From Fratercula arctica (Eukaryota > Chordata > Aves > Charadriiformes > Alcidae): DNA of 64,000 bases. Both the position numbers and the translations under genes were made by a program. The notes under the pieces were generated by a model. The model saw only the letters and a list, made by a program, of their open reading frames with translations, was not told where the DNA came from and searched no databases. Of the stretch, positions 24,801 to 36,800 are shown one piece after another; positions within the stretch are counted from its first letter, which is position 1; every line of letters begins with the position of its first letter. The stretch lies in contig CANTUZ010000001.1 in the NCBI GenBank assembly GCA_947846985.1, positions 30,652,727 through 30,716,726 of the forward strand, in the 5' to 3' direction.

Positions 24801-27800
24801 CAAGATAGCAACAGTTTAGAAAGATATTTTTTCCCTGGAAATTTGCTAGTACGCTAACAGGAGCTGTAGAATCCTACCCACCATATTCTTATGAAGAACT
24901 GAGGATTTCCTGATCACTATGTAGATGCCAGATGTCAGGCATCCTGTGTTTTTCTTAGGTATATTTGGTATCTGGGTTGGGAAAGGTGGAAAAAGTTAAT
25001 GCAATCTGTTTTTTCCTCACTGTTACAGTTGGTCATAAATGTTATATTAAGTCCCTGGATGAATAAAAGTAAGAATAAGCCCTTTTGACCTGTAACATAC
25101 GTATGCATGTGTGAAGCCTCTAACCTCTTGGTGAAACAGAGGTAAAATAGAGACAAGCCACTGAAAGCTTTGAAAAGTTGTAGTTCGGGTGTAGCAGCTC
25201 AGACTGTTGATTATTCAAGGCTTGATACTTTTCCCGTTATGGTTTGTGTAGTCTTCCTTGGAGAGGAGTAAAAAGGAGCAGTGAATCTACATTGCGTAAC
25301 AGGAGATCCACCTCTCTGGCAAGCATAATAGGTCTGGATCATGAACACTTAATATTGGCACTTTTAAGATAAACGTGAAATTGTCATAAGTAGCTACGAA
25401 GAGGGGAAGGGCAAGATTTATAAGTAGAGGTAACTTTTATTAAGCCAGTTGGAATACATCAGACCTTTGTTTTAGCCTTCCATGCTATTCTCTAAAATCT
25501 CTCTGGAAGATTTTAGAAGAACAGAAAGATTTTAACATTTGGAGGATTTATTTATAATCCCTTAATGAAAAAAACAAGAAACTCCTTATTGAACTGTCTT
25601 GTATAATTGTGGAATATAGAGAAAAAATTAACTGTTTTGCAGCATTCCTTAATAATGTTAAGTTACTGCCCTAAGAACATTGTCATGCTCTTGGGCCTCC
25701 TGTAGAGATCAGTCAAAAAAAAAAAAAAAACAAAACATAGATAAAACTCAGAAATTGTCTTCTAGACCTGGCAAAGTTAAACCAAAGAACCCAATATTAG
25801 CACTGTGGGCAAGGAAGATCAACACTGAAGTACGGAAATATTTCAGTATAGGCATAGTAGTGTTACCTATTCTTTAATAAAGACTGGACCTTTGCAACAA
25901 AATCGGCTGGTCTTCACCTGTGCATTACACTGTGGAGAGGAGAGTCTTGAGGTCTTTCAAGGAAGAATTTTTTTTTCCATATAGAATTTCAGGGAATAAT
26001 GTCTTCATAAGCTCCTTTCTTTGTGTTATGAACCCATTAAGTCAACAATGACAAGACTTTGATCTATGATGAAAACAAGCTTGAGACCAAATATCTTCAA
26101 CTTAAGTTTCCAGCTCTCATTGTGGAATCTGTTGGTAGGTTTGGAGAGACACATTAATGCTGACAAACTCCCAACTTTGTAAGCAGTGGTGACTGAGCAC
26201 GTTTATAATTTAACTTAGATAAGTTATATAAGTTTATCTGTGCTGTCACTTCTCAAATTCCAAAGCTATTGTACGTCATCTAGTCCAGTAGGGTTAGCAA
26301 AGTAGTCCAAGAATTGTTAGACTTCAACATCTACACAAGATGTTATGGTTCAAAATGGACCCAGAAACCTCTTGTGGTTTGCCGGTCACTGTAAACTATA
26401 CTCTGTGGATAAAGAGTTATTTCCTGTTGGAAAGAACTTGTTGTTAGTCCAAAGTAGAGAAGAAATGGCCGTCATTATAAAAACTGCCTTCACTGCACAG
26501 GTCAGTATGGGTTGTGTTCTCCTTCACTCCCCTTACACAGCTATTGCAAGTCAACCTTGGAACTCATTTGTGACTTACCCAGGTACCCACCCTAAATTTC
26601 AGTGTTCTGTGGTGGAATTGGATCCTCTCAAGTTTGGACATTGTGAACTGAGATGCCTGTAGATTAGAAACCTGTGAGTTGCTTTAGGAGGTCAAGATTT
26701 TGATGTCTGTGCGGTTCAGTGACAGCAACACAAACGTTAAATTGGTGTGCATGCTGGGAATCAGCTTGCATTTCATCTTGTGCTTTGTAGTCCTTGTCCC
26801 TTTAATTGCCCAAAGTTCAGTGTAACCCACTTTTGACATTTGTATGTAATGTATATAAGCTGTTCTGTTTGGGATTCTGTGTTCAGTTATCTCCTCTCCC
26901 TCTTTTTTATCCTCTGCTCACATCGACTTCTCCAAATAAAATGGCATAAAGTCAGTCATGATGTAAAGGACTCATAGCTAGAGGATAGAAGGAAAATTCT
27001 GGAAAGAAGATTGTGCTTAATTGCAAGAACAAGGCAAATGGCTTAAAGTGCTTAGATATTTCATAAAAGCTTTTCTTCTGCTCTATAGCTTCTGCTGAAG
27101 TGAGAGTTGCAGCACTTTGCTTTTGTGGCTGTTGACACTGATGGAGAATAAATAGTAGTACGGAAGTCATAATAGACTTTGGCATTTCTATCAAATCTCT
27201 CTCTTTTTGTCACTGAAATTGTGTTGGTTTTTGCAAATTTTCCTAAGGCGAGTCAGGACCAGTCTGGCTTCTTACGGCAAGCTGTTCTGGAGCTACATTT
27301 CTGTTGTCTCGTATTTTCCATGTATTCGAGTGAATATATTTGCTGCTTTGTTTGTTTTGGACAGATCTTGCATCTTTAGATCTTGGAATGTGTTTTTTTT
27401 TTTCTTCTTCTTCCTTTTTTTTTTTTTTCCTGAGTCTTGAGCAAGTTTCCATCCCAGAAACAGTGCTTATGTACTTAGGGTATTACGCTAAAACTGCTGT
27501 AAGATTAAGTGGAAATGTCAAAGTGGAGGCTAGAAGTGGCTGTTAAATTTAAGAATCTGTGTTTGGGATTATGTTTTTTCTCCAGATAGATTATGAGGGA
27601 TAGGCACAGAAGGGCAATCCTTAGACTTGACCAGGAATAGCTTTTGGTGGTGTGTTGAATGTCAAACCACAGCCTATGCAGAGGACATGAAGGGGGAGGA
27701 AGTTAAACACAAAATGTGAATTGCATGTAGAAAAGCCGAGAAGATGAGTGTATGGGATGGCAGGTGATTAGAGAAATACAGCTGTGGTGCCCAGTTGTGC

Positions 27801-30800
27801 CCATCAACACCACAGTGTTCTGTATTTTCTTTTTCTCCTGCAGCACTTTACTTTTTGGCCTCCTTTTTGAGAATTAAACTTAAAGCTGTGTCTTGCAGAT
27901 ATTTTTCTTCATATCAGGAAGGAATACTTATACTTGAAAGGAACAGTATTAATTTTTTTATTTTTTTTTTTTACCCACAGAACGCCAGAGGTATTCACAC
28001 CCTGCCCAGCAGAATGGGTGAAAAGCCAAAAATGTGTGGGTTTTTCCTTTGATATGAAAATATTTGCACAGCTCTTATAAAGATTGAGAGCTTTAGTTTC
28101 CAAGATAGCACCCCTGTTGTTCATCCCATCTGTACTCTGTGGGATATCTCTAGTGACATACCACTAACATTGCAGGTAAAAATAGGCTCTTTTGCTGAGC
28201 GATGGTTGAAGTTATCACATAGTCATATTCATTTACATGCTGCTCATGCTGACCTATCTCAACTAGCAGAAAACTGAGAGTAGGTACAAACAGATTGGGG
28301 AAGAAAATTTCTTGATGCTGTGGAAAATCAATCATTGAATCTTCCAGGTAGATGCAATGTGAAAGTGGGTTTTTAGTGTTTTGGGGTTTTTTTTTAGGAT
28401 TTCTAGGCTTTTTCTAGGCTTTTTATTCACTAACGTGAATAATATCTGTGATTTAAATCAGTATTAAAGTGTTGGGAGATCAGCAGCAGTTGAGAGATGT
28501 CTCTCCTGAGCACTCTGGGGTTATTTTTGCAGATTGATGGGGTGGTATTTGAAAGCATGACATTTTTCCTGTCAGTTTGTGTGACAGATATATTGAAATT
28601 ACCAATCTGACTTTGAATACCCATTAATGTCCAGTTAGCTTTTACAAATGACTCTTGGGTTTTCTCTGTGTGTCTTGATTTTATTTATTTTTTTTTTCTC
28701 CTGCTAAGCTAATGAAACACTCATTTCAAATAAACGTTTTGCAATATAGATGTGAGATGCTGTCCTATCTTCAGCATCTTTAACGATCTCGCCTGGCACT
28801 TTCCTGTCATTCCCAGCTTTGCTTTCAAACCTCTCCCTTACTTCCTTCCCACTCCCTGCCAAAAAATCCAACCAGTCTTGCTGCAGGTCACACAGGTATA
28901 GAATATACCCTGACCCAGAAAGAGCTATTGCCTCCATAGCGCCATGGCTAGAGCAGGTGGGATTTAAAGCACACACACATGTGAAAAAATAGTGCTTTTG
29001 CTCCGTGGAGTCTTTATTTATACGAAGTGGAGCAAACCTGGGAGGAGAACATGAGCCAGTGCTGCTGTGCAGTGGCCAGCAGTCATTTCCCTTGGGAAGT
29101 GGGACACTATCGTTCACATCTGATTTAAACCCACTGACTGCCATGAATGCCAAGCTGTTACCTGTTTATATGTGTTTCTCTTTCGTTTTCCTGTTTTAAG
29201 CTTTCTAGTCGAGATATTTTGTAAGGTAATTCCTGATTTGTCCTCTACATTAGGTACCTGAAACATTGCATGGAATTAGTATACAGCAGGTGGGACAAAA
29301 AGATGAAAGCTCATTTTAGTTTGCTTGGTGGGAGCTGTGGAGCTTTACTAGAGCAAGTTGTTTAATTTAATTAATTTCCCAACCTGAGACTGAAGTGCCT
29401 GTGCGCTCAGTAGGCAAATCCGTTGCGGAAGATGCTGGCTCAAACCACACGTGAGGAGGAGAAATACATAGGTGGTGGCAATGCAGAGCTGGCGTGGATA
29501 CAAGGATTTATTTGGGCTACCAGTAGAGGAGCCAGGAGCCATCAGCAAGCAGTTGATGGGGAAGTGGCCACCAGTTTGGTACCTCCATCTGGCACCTCTC
29601 GCACCATGTGTGTTGATGGAGCCCATGGGGCAGCGATGGTGAATGTGCTGCCACTTCTGCGGGGCAGCGCCTGTCTCCAAACCCGTAAAGGATCTTGCTG
29701 ATGCCAGTTGGTAATTGCACTCCTGCCCTTATTTTATGTCTGTGGTCTGTAAGTGTTTAAATTGAATATATTTGTGTGCATGTGTAGGACCTGCAGGATC
29801 CAGTGTGGACACTCCAACCTCAGTGAATATGTAAAATTATTAAACCATTTTACAATAGATAATGATCATTGTAAGTACGATTAGAAACTTTTGTTTTGAA
29901 CTGCTTGTCTTCTAAAACAAAACACTTTTTTTTTCTTTTTTCTTTTTTTTTAAACAAACCCCTTATCTGCTGGCGAACAGGCATCGGAGGAAGTGTCAAA
30001 ATCTCTGCAAGCGATGAAGGAAATTCTGTGTGGGACCACAGACAAGGAGCCACCTACAGAAATTGTGGCTCAGCTGGCGCAAGAGTTATACAACAGTGGC
30101 CTTCTAGTGACCCTTATTGCTAACCTGCAGCTGATAGATTTTGAGGTAGGTAGCATCCATAAGCCTTTTCATATCCTTGGTCTCAGTGTTGTCAATGAGT
30201 ATAGCTGTATTTTTATGAAATTAAATAATTTTATTGTATTCAGAACTGTTTTCTGCATGCTGAAGAATGTAGCTGCTGTAGGTTGGTCAGTGTCCTGATA
30301 GATGTGCTCATATACTGGAAGTAAATGTAATGTATCTGATTTAAATCTCTTGATTTTCTTAAAACAAAACCAAGAAAGAAATATTGCCATGTATATCCAA
30401 ACAAGATAGGAAGTGATGCTGAGAATACTGTCTATGACTGACCTTGTAATCTGCAGTGATTAACCTCTTGCTTTGGGATAGTACAACTAGAGTCAGCCAC
30501 CATCTCTGAAGAGTGTGTCCGATTTAGAAGGGATCCAGGGACATGAAATAAAATTAATTGGAAGCATGGGAAAACCTCATGTGAAAAAGCTTGAAAAAAA
30601 AATTGGGATGGTTTATTTGAGAGGAAAGGAGTTGGAAAAGGTGTTAAAAACTGAGGGCAGGCGGCAAGGTAAATTGTGTTGCCCTCACTTAGGTCTTTGG
30701 ATTACAAGAAGAAAGGAATATAACTTTTTTTGCTAGCAGAAAGATTAATACGGAAAAAAATGAATACGTGTATATATAAAAATAATTATATATTCCATGG

Positions 30801-33800
30801 AACTCTTTGCCAGTTTTGTTGCTAAAGCCAAGAACTTAGTAGATAACTACTAAGACAACTTAGTTACTTGTAATTAAGGAGAAGAAGAGTTGTGGTAGAA
30901 AAGATTGCAGTAATTCAGGATAAATATAAACCCTTCTAATTGACCTTTGACTAGCAGAGACTGGGAATAAACTTCGTCACTGGCAGGTCATTATAGTATT
31001 CCTGTGGTCTACGGTCAGCTGGGACAGTGGTTCCCCAGGGACTGCTGTTACAAGTCCTGTGACTTCTGTGACTCCTGGGTGCTGGTGAATCATCACAAGT
31101 GTCCGAGCATCTCTGAGCAGGGAGAAATCCCCAGCCCCCAGGAACCAAACCTCCACTGCCGAGGTCTGCAGCAGGGGCAGTACCCAATGTGTAGAACAGG
31201 GCAACCACTGAATTTAAAAATCAGTTCCCAGAGAGATCATCTGATATTCTCAGGGCCAACTTTTGTGGGAGTTACTTTCTTATAGAAGATTTTTCATGAT
31301 ATTGAAGTCATTTGTTGTTACTTTACTTTTCTTTCCATTTTGTAAATGAATGAAAGGGAGGAACAATAGGAGATTCTCCCCTCTCCCCCTTCCCCCCACC
31401 TCCAGTAAAGCCAACATTCAAGGGACTGCTTTATTTATTATTTATTAAGTTTTGAAAATGTTGTTAGTGGAGTTCTCTCACTCTTCCTCAGGTCTTAAGT
31501 TCAGGAGATTATTTTTTTAAATGCTAGAATTTCTTCAGATCCTTTCTTCAGATCCTGTCAGTCTTCTCCCTGCCACCCCTGGTTACTGTTAAATGTCTTA
31601 AGTACAAAAAAACCCAACCCCAACAACACAAACACCTAAAAATCCAGTAATTTATTTATTTGTTGTTAAGAAAAAGAAGCTGGGGGGGTGGGGGTGGGGG
31701 TGGGGGGGGGAGAAGACACTGTTAGCAAATACACCACAGAAGGGAAACTAATGCATTATTTTAGTTGCCTGACACTCTGTATTGCTTTTGTCAGACAAAA
31801 AATTCTGGACATTATTGAACCCACAGTCAAATGCAAGCACTGAATGAAATATCAAATCTGTTGCTGAATTACTGTTATTATGAACAACTCTAATAACTTT
31901 TGTTGCAAAATAGATTTTTCCATGCTAAAACCTTTTCAATCATTTAGCAAAACTGTTCTGCGTACTCTTTAGCAAACAGTAGAAACACAATGTCACTGAA
32001 CAAGAGGATAGTGAGAGCATGTGCTGCTTTGTCTTCATACTCCCATGGACTTTTTCAGTTTATCAGCTTTTTTGCTTCCATTCTGTTACGTTGCTGTCCA
32101 CAGTTGGCATTTAGGTTTTTTTGTTGAACAAGCAATTTCATCACTTTGTAACATGCAAATTAATTTTTTGATCTGCATGTAATGGTAGAAAGCAAGATCA
32201 GAAATTACTTGAAAATCTGATTTGTGAAGGGAATAATGTTTATGTAGGTTAGTTCGTTTTGTCCTGGCTCCCTGTGTCTTCCTCACCAACCCTGCTGCCC
32301 ACTTTGATCCCAATTTTGCACAGCTGTATTTAACTTTTGAAGATGTGTTTTCAAAGACTTCATGAAACTTGATTGCTGTTTATCAGCATGAGACCAGAGC
32401 AAATTGCCCCAACAAGAAAAAGACAGAAGCTGAGACTCAAGTCTTGTTGTTGAACTTTGAAGAACTGAAGAAAGTGTGCACAGAGGAAAAGTTAATTAAA
32501 ATAAACAATGTTACTAAGTGCCTGTAAGCCTTTAGGTTCACAAACTGTAAAGCCACTCAAAGAGGTAGTAAATAGCCATAAGCCCAGGACTGGTGAGATT
32601 AGAAGCTTTCCCTTACTTTGTCTTGAAATAGGAGCTAAGTTATGGTATAGGAATCATGCAATTTGTTATTTATATAATGGCATTCTTTGCAGTTTTTTTG
32701 TTCTTGTCTAGCCACTTTCTCTCCGTGCTGCCTTATCTTGTGCTTCAGTGGCCATATGTATTTTATTATAAGGCAAAAATCAAATTGCAGATCCAAAAGT
32801 GTTGCAGAAGTATTCCAACAATTTTTATGGATGTCTGGTGGTGAGGGAAGTCTGCCTTGGTTCTTTCCATTCCCTCGAGGAGAACCCAGAGAGACCAATT
32901 TCTTTGGCTTTCACCATTGCTGGTTTCTAGAACATTGGATATAATTGGATATATCCGTGAGATATATATCTATCTATGTATATCTCCTCTCTGCTATTGG
33001 ATATAATGCTGCAGTGCACCTAATATTAAGTAACTAATGTAAAATTTGGCATAGCAGAGAGGATCACTTAATTTTTGGCCATTTTTACCTCATCCTTTCA
33101 ACAGCTTTTCTCTGTCTGGATTGTTTTTGTCTTGGAGTAACTGCTGAGCCATTGGGGATCACAGGATTCCAGACATATGTTACGGGTGTTGTAAAGATAG
33201 AGGAGAATGGGATGGCTTTATAAAGAATTAGCCTAATGAAGAGAATGTCCAAGGGTCAAAAGTGTTGCAGAAAAAGGTGGATGGACTGGCCTGCTCTGAT
33301 TTGATTTTCCTATTTAATTCCCCAAGTCTCCAAGCCAGCTGGGTTGGAATGAGTAGGAAAGCAGAATATTTTGTGTTTCTCAGCGGTGATTTATTTGTAG
33401 AGGTGAGACCAGGGAATTTCTCTCTGTGTGAAACTATCTGCTCCTTGGCTTCAAGCGTTCAATAAGTTCTCCGCCAAGGAATGTTTGTCCTCTCGAGACA
33501 GATCAATGAGCACATACAGATTATAAGTAACCTTTGCTTTAGCTTGCCCTGTGCATAGTGACCCGCTGTTGACTCAGTGCCTTGGTTACTGGTCATTAGT
33601 GCAGCAGTCTCCCGTGGCCTTGGGAGAAAGCGGTCTCAATTTGTCTCCTGTGGCCAGGGGAGAAAGCGGTGGGGGAGGATGAGGACTTCTAATGCAAGAT
33701 GTATTGGCAAACCCTTTGGCTGAATAGAGCATAAATTGGAAGGGCCTTCTGAAAAGCTGTTTGCACAGGGAAGCATTCAAAGACAAAATGTGATTGTGCA

Positions 33801-36800
33801 CATGTGTGTATATAGGAGAAAATTAGGATAAAGTGAAGGATCTTAGTTGTGACTGAAGCAGAGACATGTATGTGATGCAGCCTTTCTATCAGTAGCAATT
33901 ATTTCACTCTTCATGGTGAAATAATGGGCACAGTTTTAAATTTAACCCCGATTCTCAGAAATGCCGTCACACTTGGCATTGATTACATTTAAATAGTGAG
34001 AAGCTTTAGCTTTGTAAGTCTAGGCTGTGGGGCAGTGTACTTGGTACTACCTTGACAACTTAAATTTGGAGGCTGTGGGAGCAATAGTACACACTGCAAA
34101 AACCTGTTTGGCTCAGGGCAGTGGCTTGCTTTTTTGGTGCTTTAATGTTGCTATTTAAGATAGCCAGGGATTTGCTTGACAGAATAAGGGGGATGCACAT
34201 CTTCATTTAGAACGAGAGAGATGTAAATGGGAGTGGGGAGATTGGTAGTTTTCAGAGCCACCCGACGGAGGAAGCCTTCTTGTGGCGTTGAAGAAACAGC
34301 AAGTATGAGGTGGTGGGACTGTGGAGAGCCCAGAAAAAGACTGACTTGTTTTGTTTCCAATTTCACTTCCACTTTAAGTAAAGATTATAGTGAATGGTCA
34401 TTTGCTCATGTTTTTTTCTAGTTGAAGATATGTTTTACTTCTTTAACAGGGCAAAAAGGATGTTTCCCAGATATTTAACAACATCTTGAGAAGACAAATT
34501 GGCACACGCAGCCCTACCGTGGAATACATTAGTGCCCATCCGCACATCCTATTCATGCTTCTAAAAGGGTGGGTGCTTTAATTTAATTTTCATTAAAGAG
34601 TGTTGCCTGGAACATGCTGGCATTGCAGTTGATATACTTTCTCACTTTTATTTTTAAAAAAAAGGATTTTCAGATTTTGTTCCAGATTTCTGATTTTGTT
34701 TCTCTCATATTAACTTTTGTTTTACTTATCTGTATACTTTTTAATGACTGGATTATTTTATTTGGCTGTTATTTCTTCACCAAACTTCATGTTGGAATAA
34801 TTATGTGCTGATTGTTTTTGACTGCTTCCCACATGACGTGTACTTCAGTTCTTGCCTTAAACACTTGTGTAGCATCGTTGATGACTGCTGAGTTTCATTT
34901 ACACCTTTTTGCATTGCAGGAGTGACTTATAATGGTGTCTGTAAGTAACTGGAGTCAAATGCTGGACCACCATGTGGTAGAACGGAAAGAAGGCAAAATG
35001 CATAAAAAGAATAGTTGTGTCTGTGGGGCAGACTTCTCCAATGCTTGTAGCCATGTGTGAACAACTTTAAGTTAATTCTGTAATGAACTCCACAACTTTC
35101 AGCATTGAATCTTTTTTTTTGTTTTGGTCTTTTAACCTTTGAGGGGGAGTCAGTGCTCAGCTGTAACCTGGTAGTTCCCAAGGTAAGTTGGCCAAGGAGG
35201 AGGAGTAGACTGCCATGTGGAGAGGACTATATAGTTGCATTCAGCAATGCAAAGTGTTGGCCTAGAACTCTTGAGGTTTCTATCCCCTTTGCTTTTGGCC
35301 GAAGGCACCTTCCATTCAGCAAGAAGCTTTGCTTTTCCAACCACTGCAATCTACTGCTTTCTGCTTAGTTTTCTATGGTTTTCTAAACCACAGAAGCTAA
35401 AGAATCCAAAGAAGCCAAAACTTCAGGATTTTGTTTATTTTTCCCTAAGGAAAGGAGAATATGTGTGATTGGGATTAAAGAACTGATGTATAAATAAGTA
35501 CATTTATAAGCTGATGGGTATGAACAACATGGACTCTTATAGTAGTTGTATGATCACACTAGTAACAGCCATTGAAAAACACGACATAAGCCTTTTAAAC
35601 TAATGGTTCTCAAAAGAATTAATTTTTTTAAATGTCCTTCTTGCTCTTGAGGCTTAAGATTTGCATTTTTACCATGTGCTCCACAGCCAGAGTTAGGAAA
35701 ATACTTAAGCACCATCTAAGATTTGTGCACGACAAGGCTGCAGCCCCAAGGGTAGAATTCCCTTCAACCTCCCCCCTCTTCCAGGGGAAGACCCGAGCCA
35801 GAAGAGAGAGAGAGGGGCACCGGAGTCCTCTAAAAAAGATATTTCCTTCAAAATTGGCCACATTCCAGCACAGTTGAGCAGGGAAAAAAGTAACCGAGAG
35901 AACTAGTCCAGGGATTTCAAGAACTGTGAGCTTGTAGTTGATGGTGGTGGCAAAGCTCTCGGCTGATGCAGTGGGAGGAGGTCTGGACATGCCTTCCTCG
36001 CAGGGAGGGCGGGGGGGAGCCCAGGCAGGTGGCTGGGCTGAGCTACGTCTTGCTCTTAGAAGTATAGTGTTTTGTTGTGATTTAGCTTTAATTTTGAAAC
36101 TCTTGACTTGTTTTGTGCTACTAAACGCCACCTTCCTCGGAAAGGAAACCAGTAAGCTAGTTAAATGTATTTTGGTTTCATTTGTTCATTAAAATTCACC
36201 ATTTATATAAACCTCAAACTAGTCTTTTCAGGACAGTGATGATAATTCTCTCAGTCGTCGTTAAGTTGTACAACTGTTTTTAATTTCATGTATAGATACA
36301 ATCATTTTCTTCCCTTTTCTCTGTCTTTGCTTTTTCGGTTTTTCACTCGTTTTGTTTTTGCAAGTTGTGCATGTATCGCTACCATATGTCTGGGCTTTAT
36401 TTAAAGTTAAAAAATATTTTTGGATTATGTCCCAGATATTCTTTGGCACCTGTAACAACCAAGAATATTAAGATGATAGTAAGGATTTTATGTTATGCGT
36501 ATGTGCTGCTGACAGACATTTTACTGTAGGTGACCTGCCATTTAAATGGCATCACTTAGATGCTTTTTGGAGACTACTGCCGCGTGCAGTGGCATGTCCA
36601 TGTTAGTTGGTCCTCAGGCTCCTTGTTCTTGATTTGTTGCTATCTCTCTGCAGCACTGCACTGTGTCAGAGTTGCCATTTCTGGAGTTCCTTATTAGAAA
36701 GTGCTGTTGAATTCATCAGCGGTAGTCCAGACGACAGTCCTATCCAGCCCTCATAGGACCTGAGCAGTTGCTGCAGGACAGTGTAATGATGTCAAACAGG

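Larger units (their letters stand above)
18862..29980 (+). other. CAB39L: CAB39L intron 1 (11.1 kb)
   Basis: GTATGA to GAACAG. It contains a minus-strand CR1 fragment (22938-23128), a G-rich tract (20416-20441), T-rich tracts near 19544, 27391-27430 and 27955-27972, an LTR-like signal cluster at about 26.66-26.95 kb and an 11-bp tandem duplication (28401-28422). No other gene is seen on either strand. Confidence 0.85.
30146..34449 (+). other. CAB39L: CAB39L intron 2 (4.3 kb)
   Basis: GTAGGT to TTAACAG. It holds a strong G-quadruplex-forming tract (31682-31710), a perfect 13-bp tandem duplication (31531-31556), a TA-rich repeat cluster at 32930-33010 and a 28-bp direct repeat with a 36-bp period (33607-33670). 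No gene seen. Confidence 0.9.

Noticed and set aside
26270..26300. GTCATCTAGTCCAGTAGGG, similar to part of a CR1 tail
   Set aside because: The similarity covers fewer than 20 bases and lacks the rest of the CR1 3' end.
26345..26662. 105-codon plus-strand open frame in intron 1
   Set aside because: It has no recognisable domain or splice context. It may be part of a decayed repeat, but nothing supports calling it a gene or pseudogene.
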